NCBI GenBank assembly: GCA_023053685.1
Contig: JALIGW010000003.1
Coordinates: 144,408,665 to 144,472,664 of the forward strand
Direction of reading: 5' to 3'
DNA length: 64,000 bases
Source: Diadophis punctatus similis
Lineage: Eukaryota > Chordata > Lepidosauria > Squamata > Dipsadidae
In this document: positions 59,208 through 64,000 of the stretch, piece after piece
How the letters are laid out: every line of letters begins with the position of its first letter
How positions within the stretch are numbered: position 1 is the first letter of the stretch
The notes under the pieces: generated by a model
What the model was told of the DNA's origin: nothing
Database searches by the model: none
The model's input: only the letters and a program-made list of their open reading frames with translations
Program-made: the position numbers and the translations under genes

Positions 59208-60360
59208 GGCTAAAAAAGAGATTTCACTGACTCTAAAAAGCCAAAAATTGTAAAAAGTCTTTCAGAGGGATGCAGCACTCTTGAAATTGCTAAGATATTG
59301 GGACGTGGTCACAGAACCATGTTGCAATTAGTCAACCGGGTCGCAAGAAATGTGTTGAGAAAAAAAGACGCACATTAACTGTCAAAGATTTGAGAAGAAT
59401 CAAACGTGAAGCTACCAGGGACCCATTATCCTCCAGTGCTGTCATATTCCAGAAATGCAACCTACCTGGAGTGCCCAGAAATACAAGGTGTTCAGTGCTC
59501 AGAGACCTGGCCAAGGTAAGGAAGACTGAAACTCAACCACCACTGAACAAGACACATAAGTTAAAATGGCAAGACTGGGCCAAGAAATATCTGAAGATAG
59601 ATTTTTCAAAGGTTTTATGGATTGATGAGAGTGACTCTTGAGAGACCAGATGGATGGGCCCGTGACTGGATCAGTAATGGGCACAGACCTCCACTTGCGG
59701 TACTGGCAGGGGTGGGTTGCTTGTTCTTCACGCTACCAGTGTGCTGTGTGCGCATTACCATGTTTTGGCGCACGCTTGCTACGTGCGCGTGCCCTCTCAC
59801 ATGATTTTGCTTCCTGCGCATGCGTGGAAGCAAAATCTCACAAGGGGATGCACGTGCATGCGATTTTGGCGCTTTTTTGCTTCCACGCATGTGCGGAAGC
59901 AAAAAATTGCCGAAATCTCATGTGCATGCGCGTCCCCTTGCAAGATTTTGCTTCCATGCATGCGCAGGAAAAAAAATCAGCCCAAAAATTCCCCCCAAAA
60001 AAGATGGCGCCGGGCGACAGACCAGTGAAAATGGCACCAGAGCTGTCGCGCGCAAATAGCGCCATCTGCTGGCCGCTACTGGTGCAGTAGAGTCGACCGC
60101 ACCGGTAGGAACCCACCACTGAGTACTGGTATGGGCTGGTATTATTAAAGATGAGCTAGTTGGATCTTTTCAGGTTGGAGAGGGACTCAAAATCAAGTCC
60201 CAAACCTACTGCCAATTTTTAAAAGACACTTTCTTCAAGCAGTAGTACAGGAAAAAGTCTGCCTCTTTCAAGAAGACCAAGAAGAAGTTGATTGTCAACA
60301 AATCAAGAAACTGACAGACTCCAGGAATGGAAGGCTTATGACTTTTATTGAAAAGAAGGG
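59208..60360 (+). pseudogene. Tc1/mariner transposase remnant
   Basis: Transposase would cut and reinsert the element at TA sites. The expected start (59208) is followed by a stop. 59262-59640 reads CSTLEIAKILGRGHRTM (helix-turn-helix), then DLRRIKREATRDPLSSSAVI and KVLWIDESDS, which holds the first DDE aspartate (DE). The frame breaks at 59640, continues as DGWARDWISNGHRPPL, and is split by the hAT at 59707. After 60130 it resumes with IKDELVGSFQVGEGLK, YCQFLKDTFFK. The segments with the second and third catalytic acids are deleted; a C-terminal KKGVYIGH block remains at about 60352-60377. Non-functional. Confidence 0.88.
59707..60121. mobile_element. hAT MITE, GTGGGTT family, nested in the transposase
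   Basis: CAGGGGTGGGTTGC at the left, GTAGGAACCCACCACTG at the right, duplication GGTACTGG / AGTACTGG (7 of 8). Internal GCGCATGCGTGGAAGC and GCATGTGCGGAAGC hairpins. Confidence 0.92.
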
Positions 60361-60462
60361 TGTCTATATTGGTCACTGTTTTTTTTTTGAAATGTCAGAA
60401 ATGTTTATTTGTAGATTTTGAGTTGTTTATTATTCTCACTTTAACAGATACAAATAGCAATA

Positions 60463-60693
60463 GCACTTAGCAATAGCACTTAGACTTATTTACAGTGCTT
60501 TACATCCCTCTCTAAACGGTTTACAGAATCAGCATATTTCACCCAACAATCTGGGTCCTCATTTTACCCACCTTGGAAGGATGGAAGGCTGAGTCAACCT
60601 TGAGCCTGGTGAGATTCGATCTGCCAAACTGCTGGCAGCCGGCGATCAGCAGAAGTAGCTTGTAGTACTGCACTCTAACCACTGTGCCAGCAT
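60463..60693 (-). mobile_element. tRNA-derived SINE with GCTATT tail
   Basis: Minus strand begins GGCACAGTGGTTAGAGTGCA (A-box region), has GCAGATCGAATCTCACC (B-box-like), a body with CCTTCCATCCTTCCAAGGTG, and a tail TAAGTGCTATTGCTATT. A different SINE family from 5624-5862. A 28-bp tandem duplication (CATTAAATAAATGTGTGAGA...) follows at 60692-60750. Confidence 0.8.
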
Positions 60694-60964
60694 TAAATAA
60701 ATAAATGTGTGAGATGGGCTCATTAAATAAATGTGTGAGATGGGCAATTTTTCATTTAGTTGCATAATAATTCTGCACACTAATAGATGCCCAATAATTG
60801 TGCACATATAAATATTCTCCTAAGAAAGCCAAAACCTCACTTTGACTTTCTTAAATATTCAGGTTTTAGGTTTATGAATATTTTGGATTGACCGAAAGCA
60901 CTGTAGTTGTTCAATAATAAAATTAATCCTCCAAAATACAACTTGCCTAATAATTGTGCACACA

Positions 60965-61168
<204 letters not shown>

Positions 61169-61189
61169 TCAATCTACAGTATCTATCTA

Positions 61190-61460
61190 TGGCCTGATAC
61201 TGATATTTCCAGAAACAATATTGTGGTTATCCCAAAGGTGCTTTTTTCAAGAGGCAACTGGACTTTCTGGTTTTCCTTTGAAGATGTTTTGCTTCTCATC
61301 CAAGAAGCTTCTTCAGCTCTGAGATGAAAAGTGAAATGTCTTCGAAGAAAAATCAGAAAGTTCAGTTGCCTCTTGAAAAAAAGGGACAACCATGTCCCTT
61401 TTTTTGGGACAACCATGACCTGGATGGTTGAGAATCTCCATAGACAATACTGTGGTTAAT
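61190..61460. repeat. Foldback repeat, Penelope-like flank type
   Basis: Arms 61246-61302 and 61321-61376 are inverted (TTCAAGAGGCAACTGGACTT / AAGTTCAGTTGCCTCTTGAA; GAAGATGTTTTGCTTCTCAT / ATGAAAAGTGAAATGTCTTC). Ends with GACCTGGATGGTTGAGAATC. Confidence 0.75.
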
Positions 61461-61508
61461 TAGCATAAACAGTCCAAAGGGAGTTGCCTTTGTTATTTCA
61501 GTTTTAAT

Positions 61509-61791
61509 CAGAGGTGGGCTTCACATACATTAACAACCGGTTCGCTGGAAATGTGACCACATGCCTTCTTCGCTTTCGTGCGGCTTCAAACACACAGCAA
61601 ATCTTCTCAGGCAGCCATGGTCAGTAGACCAGGTGAGGCATGACAATCAGCTGGGCTTCATGGGCAGGTAACAAAGCCAGAGAGTGAGATAAATAGGACA
61701 GGCTAGCACAGGGAGGGGTGGGTGGGTCTAGCCGGTGGTTGGAACTACCGGTTCGCCTAAACCGGTCTGAACCAGCAGCAGCCTACCTATG
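61509..61791. mobile_element. hAT MITE, GTGGGCTTC family
   Basis: CAGAGGTGGGCTTCAC at the left, GCAGCCTACCTATG at the right, perfect duplication GTTTTAAT (61501-61508, 61792-61799). Confidence 0.9.
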
Positions 61792-61799
61792 GTTTTAAT

Positions 61800-63305
61800 C
61801 TTATATGTACTTAATAGTTGCAGGATACAGATGGAAAGTAGAACAACAGGTGATCTCTATTATACTACCAATAGTAGAATTTGGGCAAGGTGATGATTTA
61901 AGCAACCAATTGCTCATACTAAAAACATCTCTGTAGTTTCTAATCAGATAAACAAAATTAATAATAAATACTATTGCAACTTGGGGGGAAATGACCAGCA
62001 AATCTAGATGTCTAGTGTAACACACATATTATATCTTTGGAAATGGATGGAACAGACAATCAGGAAGTCTAAAACTATTTTATGGAAATTGGCTATTTAA
62101 CAAACTCTCACAAGTCTGATTGTACCTCCTCCTCCTCCTTATATTTCAGTGAATTAGGGAGATTTATACCTGAGCCCTTCTGAATGTTAGCTCATTGTTT
62201 TGGGCTCAAAAATGTTTTAACTCTCACATATTTCCATCAAAGTTATCTTCCCAACTGTCCACACTTACTGTCCATACTAAATGATAATTTGAGGCCAATG
62301 TGGAATTGACTTTGAAATTATATGTGTGTGGGATTTTCTTTTTTAAAGCAAAATACTAGAGGGGTACAGAGTCTTGCACCTTTAGCATGATGTCACACCC
62401 TTCTTCTTTTTTTTTAATAATCAGCATTATCACAGATTGAAACCTGGAACCTTCTATTTAGAAAACCTTGCATTTTCATCCTGGGCTCCTTCCCCCCCCT
62501 TATCTATGCTCCTTCCCCCTCTTATCACTCCCTTCATCCCATGAATACACAAGCTTGGGAATGTGACATGTCAATTGCTGAGCACATACCTTGTTTCCAT
62601 CTTTCTCAGCCCTACCTCCCATCTTCAGTCTTTAAAATCCACTCATATTAATTCAACCCCCTTCCCTATGCCCCCTTTGAGCTGGTTTGAAGTAAGCTGT
62701 GTTTTCTGCTTGTCATCAAGATATCTATCATTATATGGGCCTTACTTTTTTGGCTTCTTGCTTATGTAAAACTGGTTGAGTGTTACTGTGTGAAAGCCTA
62801 TGGTTCAAAATGTCAGATGGAGAGTTTGCTGGAGCTGTGAAGTTCAGGGAGATTGGCCCGAAGTCAGCTGTTTGCTTTGCTGATCTCATACCAGCTGGAT
62901 CTGTGACATTAAGATGTCAATAGCACAACAGGATTTATCTAACTGTTTCACCATTGACATCAGCCTTTGAAGATATGGGCAATTGCCTCTCTTGACACAT
63001 CAAGATGTATTTCTTCCTTTGTAAAATGTCATTCGTGGAAGGCCGAATGGTTTGAATTTAGTTGGTCCGCTATGGGTATGCTTTTTTTAAAAAAATGTAA
63101 TTACAAAGATACATTTCCAATTGATTTTTTTTTAAGAAAAAAGTTTAGGTCTGTTCCCCAAAGACAGTCATCTAAAATTAATACTTTACTCATCCTCCTG
63201 ATTTGTTGGGGGAAAAAAGAAAGCAAGATCACAGGAAATTAAGGTCTCTTCTGTTATTCATAGAACATGTAATTCAGAATTGAATCTTTAAAAGTGCTTT
63301 TCCCC
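61800..63305. other. Unassigned stretch
   Basis: No recognised gene or repeat. Confidence 0.4.
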
Positions 63306-63307
63306 CT

Positions 63308-63352
63308 GAAATTCACACATCTTAATGTTGCTGATGTTGAGAGGCGCTGGTC
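63308..63352. mobile_element. Right arm of a palindromic hAT-like MITE
   Basis: GAAATTCACACATCTTAATG and GCTGATGTTGAGAGGCGCTG only; the left arm is absent. Confidence 0.55.
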
Positions 63353-63355
63353 TAA

Positions 63356-63870
63356 ATACAGGATGTTTGGCTATGTGACCTGCCCAAATCTCTTCATGCA
63401 ATCTTAAGGAACTTTAAAAGATTGGAACCTGTCTCTATATTTTCAATACCTTTGTTTTAATCTTCTGTAGGTCCTAATGAAGAAGGACAAGTTATGTATG
63501 TTCTCAACAGGCTAAAAAAAGAGGCTTAGAAATAGTGTTATGATATAATGCCAGTAAAAAGTTCTTGGTTTGTAACATTAAAATTGTTTGAGAAGATAGA
63601 CCTCAGAATTCGGCTCAGTCTTCCTAAACTTGCCGTACATTTAGTGATCCAATGGAAGCTCAATGTATTTTATGTATTGATTAATAAATACATATACTTA
63701 ATATGCTGCCCATCTCACTTGGAATATATATAAATTTTGAATAATGTAAAACTATCCTGAAAGGGTTTTCAAAGAAACTTCAACCTTGAAGAGGAACATC
63801 AGTGACTCTTGCAGTGTGGCAAATAATGGAAAAAGACCTTCAGGGAAATAGTGGGCCAATAGTGATCCCA
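63356..63870. other. Unassigned stretch
   Basis: Nothing recognised. Confidence 0.4.
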
Positions 63871-64000
63871 CAGTGGTGTCAAACTGGCGGCCTGTGGGCT
63901 GGATGTGTCACGTGCAGGCCATGCCCACCCCAGCTCCGCGAAGGGAAAAACATCATGAAACGTCACATGATGGCAACATAACGTGGCTAGTTTGATACTT
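63871..64000. mobile_element. hAT MITE, GTGTCAAACTGG family, cut by the window end
   Basis: CAGTGGTGTCAAACTGGCGG at the left and CTAGTTTGATACTT at the edge, where the last bases of the right terminus are expected. Related to 29298-29429. Confidence 0.85.

Noticed and set aside
58607..59230. 207-codon frame in the nested hAT
   Set aside because: GC-rich DNA with frames on both strands; no transposase or zinc-finger motif.
60463..60693. tRNA gene
   Set aside because: A- and B-box-like motifs belong to a SINE body with SINE tail; no full cloverleaf.

Overview
The window looks like vertebrate intergenic or intronic DNA from a squamate reptile, most probably an advanced snake. The evidence is the repeat content: CR1 LINE ends, an L3/CR1-type LINE whose 3' end runs into long (ATTCT)n/(AATAG)n arrays (described as a snake hallmark, Snake1-type), L2 and L1 LINEs, many short hAT-type elements, Tc1/mariner and Penelope-like sequence, and very long pure microsatellites. 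No host protein-coding gene could be recognised. Two short stretches (about 7808-7975 and 31065-31228) have exon-like features but match nothing I know. The longest open frames are microsatellite artefacts or lie inside transposons.

Layout. 1-7.3 kb: two copies of a TA-flanked inverted-terminal MITE, a possible solo LTR, a CR1 3' end, a tRNA-derived SINE and L2 remains. 7.3-16.6 kb: hAT MITEs, L3 ends and a 397-bp local duplication. 17-26 kb: palindromic MITEs, a solo LTR with TATA and poly(A) signals, a U2 snRNA fragment, long CT arrays, and a hAT inserted in a CR1 3' end. 27-32 kb: GTCT/CT/CA and ATTCC arrays, an L3 LINE, and three different hAT elements in a row sharing one 8-bp target sequence. 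32-45 kb: L2-like tails, a 128-bp AAAT array, a TA-MITE containing a Penelope-like + L1 insertion, long CT tracts, nested hATs, foldback repeats, an L1 ORF2 tail and an L3 LINE. 47.86-52.2 kb: a hAT-like MITE split by an L1 insertion that has a monomer-type 5'UTR, an intact ORF1 and a 3'UTR with poly(A), but no ORF2 (a half-L1 structure). 53.4-57.3 kb: a decayed Ty1/copia retrotransposon with two LTRs, split by an L2 LINE with a nearly continuous reverse-transcriptase frame. 57.3-61.5 kb: L3, then a Tc1/mariner element sitting between tetranucleotide arrays and carrying two hATs and a SINE. 61.5-64 kb: another hAT, mostly unique DNA, and a hAT end cut by the window edge.

The region is best read as layered transposon history. 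The autonomous relics are L1, L2, CR1, L3, copia and Tc1. The short hAT elements would have needed hAT transposase from elsewhere. The strongest points for follow-up are the ORF1-only L1, the serial reuse of one hAT target site, and the hAT family that carries perfect NRF1-like palindromes.
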